NCBI RefSeq assembly: GCF_024171945.1
Contig: NZ_JAMTCR010000002.1
Span: forward strand, 1,984,001 to 2,048,000
DNA from: Actinokineospora globicatena
GTDB taxonomy: Bacteria; Actinomycetota; Actinomycetes; Mycobacteriales; Pseudonocardiaceae
Direction of reading: 5' to 3'
Length of the DNA: 64,000 nucleotides
The notes beneath the pieces are model-generated. The model was not told the origin of the DNA. It saw only the letters and a program-made list of their open reading frames with translations, and did no database searches. The position numbers were made by a program, and so were the translations under genes. Shown here in pieces: positions 41,090 through 49,496 of the stretch (the first letter of the stretch is position 1; each line of letters starts with the position of its first letter).

Positions 41090-43326
41090 CACGCCCCCCG
41101 AACCAGCAGTGCCACCGGGTAATCGGCCAGCGTGTCCGCCAACCGCCCATCCGTCGCCCGTCCTGTCAGCTGGTCGACCCACTCGCCATCCGGCAGGTCG
41201 AGCACGGTGTCACCCCAACCGGGAAGCGCCACCGGGAGCCGTGTCGCGACGGCGATCAGGCCGGACCGCTCGAACGCGACGACGTGGTGCGCAGCAGAAC
41301 CGCTCGCGTACACCGGCGCGTACCCGGTGAACAACGACGGGCGCTCACGCCGCAACCGCAGCACCGTGCGGACCAGGTGAAGCTTCACCGCTCCGGTCTC
41401 GTCGATCGGCGGCGGCCACCCGGTCGCGAGCTTGGACACCAGATCCGCCCGGTCGGCGAAGTCGACCGGGCGCCGGTTGTCCGGGTCCACAAGGGACAGG
41501 TCCCACAGCTCGGTGCCCTGGTACACGTCCGGAATGCCCGGCCCGGCCAGTTGCAGCAGCTTCTGCCCCAACGAGTTCGACCACCCGAACGGCGTGATCC
41601 GCGCCGCGAACGCCTTCACCTCGGCGAGCAGGCCCGGGTCGCCGAGCACCGCGCGCGGCCAGGCCCGCACAGTCTCCTCGAACTCCTCGTCGTGCTCGGT
41701 CCACGACGTGCGGATCTTCGATTCCTTCGCCGCCTTGTCCAGGTACGCCGAGAGCCGGTCCGGGTTGATCGGCCAGGCGCCCAGCAGGGTCTGCCACGCC
41801 AACAGGTTCAAGCTCGGCTCGGGGATCCCGCGCTGAGCCGTCCACCGGCGCACCGCGTCGCCGAACTCGTCGGGCAGCTCCGCCAGCACGGCCATCCGCG
41901 CCCGGACGTCTTCCGACCGCTTGGTGTCGTGAGTGGACAGTGCGGTCATCGCCAGCGGGTGGTTGGCCTCCCGGTGCGCCTGCGCGGTGTGGAACTCCGC
42001 GACGCTCACGCCGAAGTGCGAGGGGTCGCCGCCGACCTCGTTGAGCGCGGCGAACCGGGTGTAGCGGTAGAAGGCGGTGTCCTCGGTCCCCTTCGCCACC
42101 ACCATCCCCGACGTCTGCTGCAACCGGGTGGCCAACTCGCCCCTGGCCCGCAGCTGGGTGTCGATGGCGGCCAACGCCTCGCCCAGGTCCGGCCGCTGCG
42201 ATCGCGCGCGGGCCAAGGCGGCCGTCAAGTACTCCACGCCCTCTGGCAGGTACGACCGGTAGACCGGGAACGACACCATCAACTCGGCGACCGCTTCCCG
42301 AGCCACCGCCGGGTCCACATCGGACACGTGCGAGGCGATCCGCCGGACCTCGGCGGCCAGCGACTGGGAGGTGATCAGCCTGCGAGACTCGTCCAGTACC
42401 GCGGCGTAGTCCGTCGGCACCTCCAACGAGTCCGCGAGCTTGGTGAACGCGTCCTCGGCACTCTGGTCGACAAACACCCCGCACACCTCGCGCAGCGCGT
42501 CGTACCCCGTCGTCCCCGCCACCGGCCAGGACGCGGGCAGGTCCTCGCCCGGCTCCAGGATCTTCTCCACGACGATCCAGCACCGAGCTCGCTCCGCCAA
42601 CCGCCGCACGTACCCGCCCGGGTCGGCCAAGCCGTCCGGGTGGTCGATCCGCAGGCCCTGCACATCACCCTCGCTGACCCACCGCAGCACCTCGCCGTGG
42701 GTCGCGTCGAACACCTCTGGGACCTCGACGCGCACGCCCGCAAGCGTTGTCACGTCGAAGAACCGCCGGTAGTTCAGCTCCTGCCCAGCACGGCGCCAGT
42801 CGATCAGTCGGTAGTGCTGCCGGTCGTGCACCTCGGCAGCGTCGCCTTCCCCCGTCCCTGGCGCGATGGGGAACGTGTGGTCGTAGTACCGGAGCACGTC
42901 ACCGTCGACGCGAAGCTCCGAAACGTCCTCATCGGACCCCAGGACCGGCAGCAGCACCGGGAACGACTCGATGTCGAAGTACCCGGCGTAGCGCGACTCG
43001 GGACCATGAGCCAGCACGTCCCACCACCACTTGTTGGCAGAGGGGACTTCCACCGCCATGTGGTTCGGCACGACGTCGACGACGAGGTCCAACCCCGCTG
43101 CCCGCAACCGGTCCACCAGCGCCCGCCGCCCGGCCTCCCCGCCCAGCTCCGGGTTCGCCCGCGTCGGGTCGACAACGTCGTACCCGTGCGTCGAACCGGG
43201 GGTGGGCGTCAGGATCGGGGACGTGTAGAACGCCCCGACCCCGAGGTCGGACAGGTAGTCGACGATCGCGGCGGCCTCGGCGAACCCGAAGCCAGGCCGC
43301 AGCTGAACCCGGTAGGTCGACCGCAT
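41089..43326 (-). CDS. treY: Malto-oligosyltrehalose synthase TreY
   Basis: A 745-residue GH13 enzyme that isomerises the terminal alpha-1,4 bond of maltodextrins to alpha,alpha-1,1 to form maltooligosyl-trehalose. Typical features are STYRVQLRPGFGFAEA at the start, TSPILTPTPGSTHGYDV, WWWDVL, GLRIDHPDGLADP (nucleophile), VEKILEPGE (acid/base) and STHDTKRSEDVRAR. ATG 43326 shares its A with the treX stop (TGATG); a GTG one codon earlier is possible. The coupling at both ends indicates balanced expression of the three enzymes. Confidence 0.96.
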   Translation of the reverse strand: MRSTYRVQLRPGFGFAEAAAIVDYLSDLGVGAFYTSPILTPTPGSTHGYDVVDPTRANPELGGEAGRRALVDRLRAAGLDLVVDVVPNHMAVEVPSANKWWWDVLAHGPESRYAGYFDIESFPVLLPVLGSDEDVSELRVDGDVLRYYDHTFPIAPGTGEGDAAEVHDRQHYRLIDWRRAGQELNYRRFFDVTTLAGVRVEVPEVFDATHGEVLRWVSEGDVQGLRIDHPDGLADPGGYVRRLAERARCWIVVEKILEPGEDLPASWPVAGTTGYDALREVCGVFVDQSAEDAFTKLADSLEVPTDYAAVLDESRRLITSQSLAAEVRRIASHVSDVDPAVAREAVAELMVSFPVYRSYLPEGVEYLTAALARARSQRPDLGEALAAIDTQLRARGELATRLQQTSGMVVAKGTEDTAFYRYTRFAALNEVGGDPSHFGVSVAEFHTAQAHREANHPLAMTALSTHDTKRSEDVRARMAVLAELPDEFGDAVRRWTAQRGIPEPSLNLLAWQTLLGAWPINPDRLSAYLDKAAKESKIRTSWTEHDEEFEETVRAWPRAVLGDPGLLAEVKAFAARITPFGWSNSLGQKLLQLAGPGIPDVYQGTELWDLSLVDPDNRRPVDFADRADLVSKLATGWPPPIDETGAVKLHLVRTVLRLRRERPSLFTGYAPVYASGSAAHHVVAFERSGLIAVATRLPVALPGWGDTVLDLPDGEWVDQLTGRATDGRLADTLADYPVALLVRGA

Positions 43327-45446
43327 CACTCGCTCCCGGTGCGTCGCAACACGATGAGGGACCGCGAAGGCAGGACCAGCTCGCTCTTGCCGGAGTACTT
43401 GGCGGGTTGCGGAGCCGAGACCTCACCGGTCGCGGTGTCGAGCACGACCTCCCACTCGGCGCCGTAGTCGCCGTCGGGGACGATCGCCGAGATGTCCTCG
43501 TGGTGGGCGTTGAAGCACAGCAGGAACGAGTCGTCGGTGACCCGTTCGCCGCGGGCGTCCAGGTCGGGGATGCCCTCGCCGTTGAGGAACGTCACGATGC
43601 ACCGGCCGAACCCGGATTCCCAGTCCTCGTGCGACATCTCCTGCCCGCCGGGGGTGAACCAGGCGATGTCGCGCAGCTCGTCGCCGCGCCGGATCGGCCT
43701 GCCCGCGAAGAAGCGCCGCCGCCGGAACACCGGGTGCCGCGCCCGCAGCGCGACCACCCCGGCGGTGAAGTCGATGAGGTCGGAGTTGGTCTCGGCAAGC
43801 GACCAGTCCACCCAGGACAGCTCGCTGTCCTGGCAGTAGCCGTTGTTGTTGCCGTCCTGGGTGCGGGCCATCTCGTCGCCGTGCAGCAGCATCGGCACAC
43901 CCTGCGAGAGCATCGTGGTGGCGATCATGTTGCGCCGCTGCCGGGCCCGCAGCTCGGTGACCTCGACGTCGTCGGTCGGGCCCTCGACCCCGCAGTTCCA
44001 CGACCGGTTGTCGTCGGCCCCGTCGCGGTTGTCCTCGCCGTTGTCCTCGTTGTGCTTGTCGTTGTAGGAGACCAGGTCGTTGAGGGTGAACCCGTCGTGC
44101 GCGGTGACGAAGTTGATCGACGCGAACGGCTTGCGGCCGTCCTCCTGGTAGAGGTCCGACGAGCCGGTGATGCGCGAGGCGAACTCGCCGAGCGTCGCCG
44201 GTTCCCCGCGCCAGAAGTCGCGAACGGTGTCGCGGTACTTTCCGTTCCACTCCGTCCACAGTGGTGGGAAGTTGCCGACCTGGTAACCACCGGGCCCGAC
44301 GTCCCACGGCTCGGCGATCAGCTTGACCTGGCTGATCACCGGGTCCTGCTGCACGATGTCGAAGAACGCCGAGAGCCGGTCCACGTCGTAGAACTCGCGG
44401 GCCAGGGTGGCCGCCAGGTCGAACCGGAACCCGTCCACCCGCATCTCGGTGACCCAGTACCGCAACGAGTCCATGATGAGCTGCAGCGTGTGCGGGTTGC
44501 GCACGTTCATGGAGTTGCCGGTGCCGGTGTAGTCCATGTAGTAGCGCTGGTCGTCCTCGACGAGCCGGTAGTACGCCTCGTTGTCGATGCCGCGCATGGA
44601 CAACGTCGGCCCGAGGTGGTTGCCCTCCGCGGTGTGGTTGTAGACCACGTCCAGGATGACCTCGATGTTGGCCTCGTGCAGGGTCCGCACCATCGCCTTG
44701 AACTCCGCGACCTGCGCGCCCTGGGCGGTCTGCGCCGCGTACTCGGCGTGCGGGGCGAAGAACGCGATCGTGTTGTAGCCCCAGTAGTTGCGCAGTCCGC
44801 GCTCCTGCAACCCGTGGTCGTGCAGGAACTGGTGCACCGGCATCAGCTCGATCGCCGTCACCCCGAGCCGCTGCAGGTGCTCGATCACCGCCGGGTGCGA
44901 CAGGCCCGCGTACGTCCCGCGCAGCTCCTCGGGAACCCCGGGGTGCCGCATCGTGAGCCCGCGCACGTGCGCCTCGTAGATCACGGTCTCGTTGTACGGG
45001 GTCTTCGGCGGCCGGTCGTTGGCCCAGTCGAAGAACGGGTTGACCACCACGCCCTTGACGGTGTGCGCCGCGGAGTCCTCGTCGTTGCGCTGCTCCGGCT
45101 CGCCGAAGGTGTAGCCGAACACCGACTGGTCCCAGTCCACCGCGCCGCCGACGGCCTTGGCGTACGGGTCGAGCAGCAGCTTGGTCGGGTTGCACCGCTG
45201 GCCCGCGGTCGGGTCGTGCGGGCCGGTGACCCGGTAGCCGTAGTGCTGGCCGGGCAGCACCCCGGGCAGGTAGCAGTGCCAGACGAACCCGTCGACCTCC
45301 GGCATCCGCACCCGGTGCTCGGTGCCGTCGGCGTCGAACAGGCACAGGTCGACCCGGCTGGCCGCCTCGGAGAACACGGCGAAGTTGGTGCCCGCACCGT
45401 CGTAGGTGGCGCCGAGCGGGTAGGGGGTTCCAGGCCAGGGCCGCAC
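43326..45446 (-). CDS. glgX: Glycogen debranching enzyme GlgX/TreX
   Basis: A 706-residue isoamylase-type GH13 protein that trims alpha-1,6 branches to give linear maltodextrins for TreY. It has an N-terminal CBM48 (YPLGATYDGAGTNFAVFSEAASRVDLCLFD) and GH13 residues in DGFRFDLAATL, IAEPWDVGPGGYQ and TAHDGFTLNDLVSYNDKHN. GTG 45446 follows GAGGAGACC and is the first gene of the operon. The 170 bases upstream, shared with the 3' end of the kinase gene, hold the presumed promoter; no operator is evident. Confidence 0.95.
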   Translation of the reverse strand: MRPWPGTPYPLGATYDGAGTNFAVFSEAASRVDLCLFDADGTEHRVRMPEVDGFVWHCYLPGVLPGQHYGYRVTGPHDPTAGQRCNPTKLLLDPYAKAVGGAVDWDQSVFGYTFGEPEQRNDEDSAAHTVKGVVVNPFFDWANDRPPKTPYNETVIYEAHVRGLTMRHPGVPEELRGTYAGLSHPAVIEHLQRLGVTAIELMPVHQFLHDHGLQERGLRNYWGYNTIAFFAPHAEYAAQTAQGAQVAEFKAMVRTLHEANIEVILDVVYNHTAEGNHLGPTLSMRGIDNEAYYRLVEDDQRYYMDYTGTGNSMNVRNPHTLQLIMDSLRYWVTEMRVDGFRFDLAATLAREFYDVDRLSAFFDIVQQDPVISQVKLIAEPWDVGPGGYQVGNFPPLWTEWNGKYRDTVRDFWRGEPATLGEFASRITGSSDLYQEDGRKPFASINFVTAHDGFTLNDLVSYNDKHNEDNGEDNRDGADDNRSWNCGVEGPTDDVEVTELRARQRRNMIATTMLSQGVPMLLHGDEMARTQDGNNNGYCQDSELSWVDWSLAETNSDLIDFTAGVVALRARHPVFRRRRFFAGRPIRRGDELRDIAWFTPGGQEMSHEDWESGFGRCIVTFLNGEGIPDLDARGERVTDDSFLLCFNAHHEDISAIVPDGDYGAEWEVVLDTATGEVSAPQPAKYSGKSELVLPSRSLIVLRRTGSE

Positions 45447-45619
45447 ACGGTCTCCTCGGTCTTGCCCGGCCGCGGGGTACGGCGCGAGGCGGTCACATCT
45501 CGGGTGGCAGTCGCGCGCTCCCAGCCTATGGGGAGCAGGGGCCGGGCCGCAGGATGGCGAACGGGGCGGGACCGCAGTTCAGGACCCGCTGTGGGTGGGG
45601 TCACCGATCGGGGGCGCGA

Positions 45620-46816
45620 TCACCCGCCGTGCCCCCAGTCGCCCCACCCGCCCGGGTAGGTCGGCCACGGGAACCGGGGCCGTTGCTCCTCGCGGGTGAT
45701 CGTGACCACCCGGGTCTGCACGGTCGGCACCTCGATCACCCCGGTCGCCGCGCGCACCGGCATCGGCGCCATGCCCAGCGTCGTGGTCGGCACCGTCGTC
45801 AGGGTGACCGCTGCGGGGGACGGGCTCGGGTCGGCGTTCGACGCACCCGCCGAGAGCAGCGCGGCCACCCCGCCGACCAGCAGCGCACCGGCCACCAGGC
45901 TCGCGTGCACCAGGCGGGACGGGGTCCGGCGGGCGCGCAGCTCGTCGGCGAAGTCCATCGGCGCCTCGGTGGTGGCGTCCTGTCGGACCTGCCGGGGCGC
46001 GGGCTTCGGCGCCTGCACCGGTGCTTCACCAGCCGCCGCGGCGAGCAGCACCACGCACTCGGCAGCGTCGGGTCGGTCGGACGGCTCCCGCTGGGTCATC
46101 GCGGTGATCGCGTCCGCCCAGGTCTCGGGCAACCAGTCGGGGATCTCCGGGTCCCGGGTGAGCCGAGCGATCGCGGCCTCGATGTCGGACCCCTCGTACG
46201 CGGTCGTGCCGGTGAGGCACTCCAGCAGCACGAGCCCGAGTGAGTAGATGTCACCGGCCGGTCCGGTCAGCTGACCCCGGATCTGCTCGGGTGCGAGGTA
46301 GGCCGCCGTGCCGACGCAGTGACCGGTGGAGGTCAGGCGGGCCCCACCGAGGGCCCGCGCGATGCCGAAGTCGACCAGGCAGCAGGCGCCCTCGTCGTCG
46401 ATGAGCACGTTGGACGGCTTGACGTCGCGGTGCACGATCCCCCGCGAGTGCACGTACCCCAGGATCTCGGCCAGCCGGATCCCGATCACGGCCACATCGG
46501 TCGCGGGCAGCGGCCCCCGGTCCAGCCGGTCGCGCAGCGTGCCGCCCTCGACCAGCTGCATCACCAGGTACGGCCGCTCGTTCTCCACGGCGACGTCGAA
46601 CACGCGGACGACACCGGGGTGCGACAACCCGGCCAACACCCTGGCCTCGGTGTCGAGCCTGGCCACGGTTCCACCATCCGCCTTCGGGTGGAACAGCTTG
46701 ACCGCGACCGGACGCCCCAACCGGGTGTCCACCGCACGGTGCACATCAGCCATGCCCCCTGAACCGATGAGCTCGCCGACCAGATACCGGTCGTCGAGCA
46801 ACGTCGGCGTCCCCAT
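45620..46816 (-). CDS. Transmembrane Ser/Thr protein kinase
   Basis: A 398-residue Hanks-type kinase: glycine loop GSGGMADVHRA, lysine in VAVKLF (40), HRDVKPSNVLI, DFGIARAL, APEQIRG. The kinase domain ends near 265. A linker, one membrane helix (about 300-322, LVAGALLVGGVAALLSAG) and a short extracellular tail with the closing W-P-x-YPGGWGDWGHGG follow. ATG 46816 follows GGGAGG. It is divergent from the repeat-peptide operon with 290 bases between starts. A role in cell envelope control is only inferred from neighbours. Confidence 0.9.
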   Translation of the reverse strand: MGTPTLLDDRYLVGELIGSGGMADVHRAVDTRLGRPVAVKLFHPKADGGTVARLDTEARVLAGLSHPGVVRVFDVAVENERPYLVMQLVEGGTLRDRLDRGPLPATDVAVIGIRLAEILGYVHSRGIVHRDVKPSNVLIDDEGACCLVDFGIARALGGARLTSTGHCVGTAAYLAPEQIRGQLTGPAGDIYSLGLVLLECLTGTTAYEGSDIEAAIARLTRDPEIPDWLPETWADAITAMTQREPSDRPDAAECVVLLAAAAGEAPVQAPKPAPRQVRQDATTEAPMDFADELRARRTPSRLVHASLVAGALLVGGVAALLSAGASNADPSPSPAAVTLTTVPTTTLGMAPMPVRAATGVIEVPTVQTRVVTITREEQRPRFPWPTYPGGWGDWGHGG

Positions 46817-47105
46817 CGCACCTCCCGCGCGTCACGCCCCGCCCGGAGATACCCGACCCCCACCCGGGGCAAACGTGAACCCCAACGGGTGGACTCGCCA
46901 CCCGCCGTGACCCATTCAAGGACGGTGCGCAAGCCCGCAGGCCTGATTGATGGACGTGCCGCTCGGCGTGACCGATTCGGGGCCACCAAGGAGCAGGACC
47001 AGGCCTGGATGGCTCGATGGGTGGATCCGATGCATGGTGTGCCCCGTTCGGGGGTACAAAGGCCGGGACTCATCTGGATGGGTCGCCCACCACGAGGAGG
47101 TAGCC

Positions 47106-47372
47106 ATGTCTCTGGAAGACGACGACATCCGCAGCGGCCACACCGCGGGTTCTGACGGCGGGGCCGATGGTGGCGCTGACGGCGCGGCCGGGACCGCTGA
47201 CCACGGCGCGTCCGGTGTGCCCGGTGGCCACGACGGCGGTGCTGACGGGGGCGCGGACGGTGGGGCCGACGGCGGTGCGGACTCCGGGGCCGGGTCGGAC
47301 CACGGTGCCAAGGACGGTGGCGCGGGCGGCGACGGCGGCGCGGACGGCGGTGCCGACGGCAGCGCCCGATGA
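47106..47372 (+). CDS. Asp/Gly/Ala repeat peptide, putative precursor substrate
   Basis: An 88-residue peptide without cysteine. A short leader-like N-terminus (MSLEDDDIRSGHT) leads into a low-complexity region with nine DGG triplets, mostly as DGGA tetrads in runs (17-24, 43-58, 76-83), broken by DH and HD pairs (32-33, 42-43, 65-66). It has a perfect GAGGAGG ribosome site at five bases, and its stop overlaps the oxygenase start (ATGA), so it is translated together with that enzyme. The multi-core repeat next to a modifying oxygenase suggests a ribosomal peptide substrate. No known family is recognised with certainty. Confidence 0.8.
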   Translation: MSLEDDDIRSGHTAGSDGGADGGADGAAGTADHGASGVPGGHDGGADGGADGGADGGADSGAGSDHGAKDGGAGGDGGADGGADGSAR

Positions 47373-48625
47373 CGGCGAGTCCCGTTGCCTCGGCGGCCGG
47401 GTGGTCCAGCACGGACCGCCCGGCCGTCCGGCGGTGTGTCGGGGTCGAGCCCGACGAGTTCGCCGCGCGGCACTGGGGCGCGCGGCCGCTGCTCACCCCC
47501 GCCGGTGGGCTGCCCAAGGGCTTCGACGACCTGCTGACCCTGGCCGACGTGGACGAACTGCTGTCCCGGCGCGGCCTGCGCACCCCGTTCCTGCGGGTCG
47601 CCAAGGACGGCGCGGTGCTGTCGTCGAACCAGTTCACCTCGGGCGGCGGGGTCGGCGCGGAGATCGGTGACCAGGTCGACGACACCTCGGTCGCGCGGCT
47701 GTTCGACGGCGGGGCGACGGTGGTGCTGCAGGGGCTGCACCGGCTGTGGCCGCCGCTGATCGACTTCGCCGGGCAACTCGGTGTCGACCTCGGCCACCCG
47801 GTGCAGATCAACGCCTACATCACGCCGCCGTCCTCCCAGGGCTTCTCGGCGCACTACGACGTGCACGACGTGTTCGTGCTCCAGGTCGCGGGGCAGAAGC
47901 GGTGGCGGATCCACGCGCCGGTGCACCAAGACCCGTTGCGTGACCAGCCGTGGGACCAGCGTGCCGACGCCGTGGCCGCCCGCGCGCAAGAGACGCCGTT
48001 GATCGAAGAGACGCTGAACCCCGGTGACGCCCTCTATCTGCCGCGCGGCTACCTGCATTCCGCGACCGCGCTCGGCGAGGTGTCCGCGCACCTGACCGTC
48101 GGCGTGCACGTGCTGACCCGGTACACCCTGGTCGAGGCGCTGCTGGGGTTGGCGGGCCGGGACGACGACCTGCGCGCGACCCTCCCACTCGGCATCGACG
48201 TGGCCGACCCGGACCAGATCGCCCCGCACCTCGCCGCCACCGTGGAAGCGTTGGCCCGGGTGCTCAAGGACACGCCCGTGGACGAAGTGGTTCGACGGGT
48301 GAGGAACCGGGTGTGGCACGGAACACGGCCGGAGCCGATCGGGCCGCTGGCGCAAGCGTCCGCCGCGCAAACTGCCGGAACAGGCTCTGTCGTGCGATTG
48401 CGCGCCGGACTGCGGCACCGTTTGCGCGAAGAGGGCGACAAGGTCGTTCTGGAGATCCCAGGTGACACGTTGTCCCTACCCGCCAGCACCGTTGCGGCGA
48501 TGAGGGCGCTGTTGACCGGAGAGCCCCGCGTTGTGGGCGAATTGCCGGATCTCCCGGTGGCCGATCAGATGGTCCTCGTGCGGAGACTGCTGCGAGAGGG
48601 AATCCTCGTGCCTTGTGACCACTGA
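47369..48625 (+). CDS. JmjC/Cupin_4 Fe(II)/2-oxoglutarate oxygenase (ROXA/NO66-like)
   Basis: A 418-residue protein of the ribosomal-oxygenase type. The double-stranded beta-helix carries the iron facial triad: His162 and Asp164 in SAHYDVHDVFVLQVAGQKRW, and His230 in LYLPRGYLHSA. The C-terminal half has the dimerisation/winged-helix plan of ROXA/MINA/NO66 proteins. Those enzymes hydroxylate Arg or His of ribosomal proteins; here the adjacent Asp/His-rich repeat peptide is the obvious candidate substrate (inference). ATGA overlap upstream and an 11-base overlap downstream bind it into a three-gene operon. Confidence 0.9.
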   Translation: MTASPVASAAGWSSTDRPAVRRCVGVEPDEFAARHWGARPLLTPAGGLPKGFDDLLTLADVDELLSRRGLRTPFLRVAKDGAVLSSNQFTSGGGVGAEIGDQVDDTSVARLFDGGATVVLQGLHRLWPPLIDFAGQLGVDLGHPVQINAYITPPSSQGFSAHYDVHDVFVLQVAGQKRWRIHAPVHQDPLRDQPWDQRADAVAARAQETPLIEETLNPGDALYLPRGYLHSATALGEVSAHLTVGVHVLTRYTLVEALLGLAGRDDDLRATLPLGIDVADPDQIAPHLAATVEALARVLKDTPVDEVVRRVRNRVWHGTRPEPIGPLAQASAAQTAGTGSVVRLRAGLRHRLREEGDKVVLEIPGDTLSLPASTVAAMRALLTGEPRVVGELPDLPVADQMVLVRRLLREGILVPCDH

Positions 48626-49496
48626 GCCGGCTGTGGAGCGCTGTTCCGACGGGTGCCTACGCCGGGGGGACCCACTCGGCGCCAGCGCACCCCCGGTGCG
48701 GCACTGGCTCTTGGTCGAACAGCCGGGTCCGTGGGGTCCGCACCCGTGGCGGGACTCGTCGTTACCGGAGGACGTGGTTGCCGCTATCGCCGCCCAAGCG
48801 TCGGCCGCCCACGCGCGGGTACTGCTGATCCGCCGTCCTGGCCGGGCGCAGCCGGGTCCACGGCGGTGGGCTTTCGTGGAATCGACCCCGGGCCGGGAAC
48901 GCGCGTGGTGGAGCCAGTTCGCCGATCCCAGCGAGCTGACCGACCTCGGGCTGGCCGAACCGCGTGGCGAATTGTCGACCGCGCCGATCTACCTCGTGTG
49001 CGCCCACGGTCGCCACGATGCGTGTTGCGCGATCCGGGGTCGACCTCTTGCTGCGGCGTTGGCAACGTTGCGCCCCGAGGAGACGTGGGAGTGCACGCAT
49101 GTCGGCGGTGACCGGTTCGCGGGCAACATGATCGCCCTCCCGCACGGCCTCTACTACGGCCAAGTGCCACCGGAGAAGGCAGAACACATCGCCTGCAGGT
49201 ACGAGGCTGGACTCCTCGAGCTGGAACACTTCCGTGGCCGATCGACGTACGCGGCACCTGTGCAGGCCGCCCAGGAACTGGCCCGATCGCACTCCGGCAA
49301 CGCAGGCGTCGACTCGTTCCGGCCCTTGAACGTGAGCCACAGTGGACACGAGCAATGGCTGGTCGAACTGGAGGGTGCGACACTCGAAGTGCGGGCCGTG
49401 TTCCACCGCAGCGATTCCCCGCTCACCTGCTCGGCGACGGTACCCGCGGCGGTGCGCGGCTTCGAACTCGTGCGGTGGCTGGAGAAACCTCACTGA
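48615..49496 (+). CDS. Sucrase/ferredoxin-like (Suc_Fer) thioredoxin-fold [2Fe-2S] protein
   Basis: A 293-residue protein of the Suc_Fer-like family. The cluster-binding pattern is visible: VCAHGRHDACC (cysteines at about 129, 137 and 138) and WECTHVGGDRFAGNMIALPHGLYYG (cysteine about 160, histidine 162). The N-terminus has further cysteines (ERCSDGC). It starts at GTG 48615 inside the end of the oxygenase gene. As a thioredoxin-like ferredoxin it could supply electrons to, or reactivate, the iron oxygenase (inference). Its 3' end overlaps the convergent epimerase gene by seven bases. Confidence 0.88.
   Translation: MTTEPAVERCSDGCLRRGDPLGASAPPVRHWLLVEQPGPWGPHPWRDSSLPEDVVAAIAAQASAAHARVLLIRRPGRAQPGPRRWAFVESTPGRERAWWSQFADPSELTDLGLAEPRGELSTAPIYLVCAHGRHDACCAIRGRPLAAALATLRPEETWECTHVGGDRFAGNMIALPHGLYYGQVPPEKAEHIACRYEAGLLELEHFRGRSTYAAPVQAAQELARSHSGNAGVDSFRPLNVSHSGHEQWLVELEGATLEVRAVFHRSDSPLTCSATVPAAVRGFELVRWLEKPH

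Noticed and set aside
42747..45659. A 970-codon open frame on the plus strand
   Set aside because: It is antisense to treX and treY; high third-position GC keeps antisense frames open. Its translation is low-complexity and matches no family.
47150..47360. Possible CRISPR or non-coding tandem repeat
   Set aside because: The 12-base periodicity is a coding repeat of DGGA in one frame with a ribosome site and coupled downstream gene; there are no spacers.
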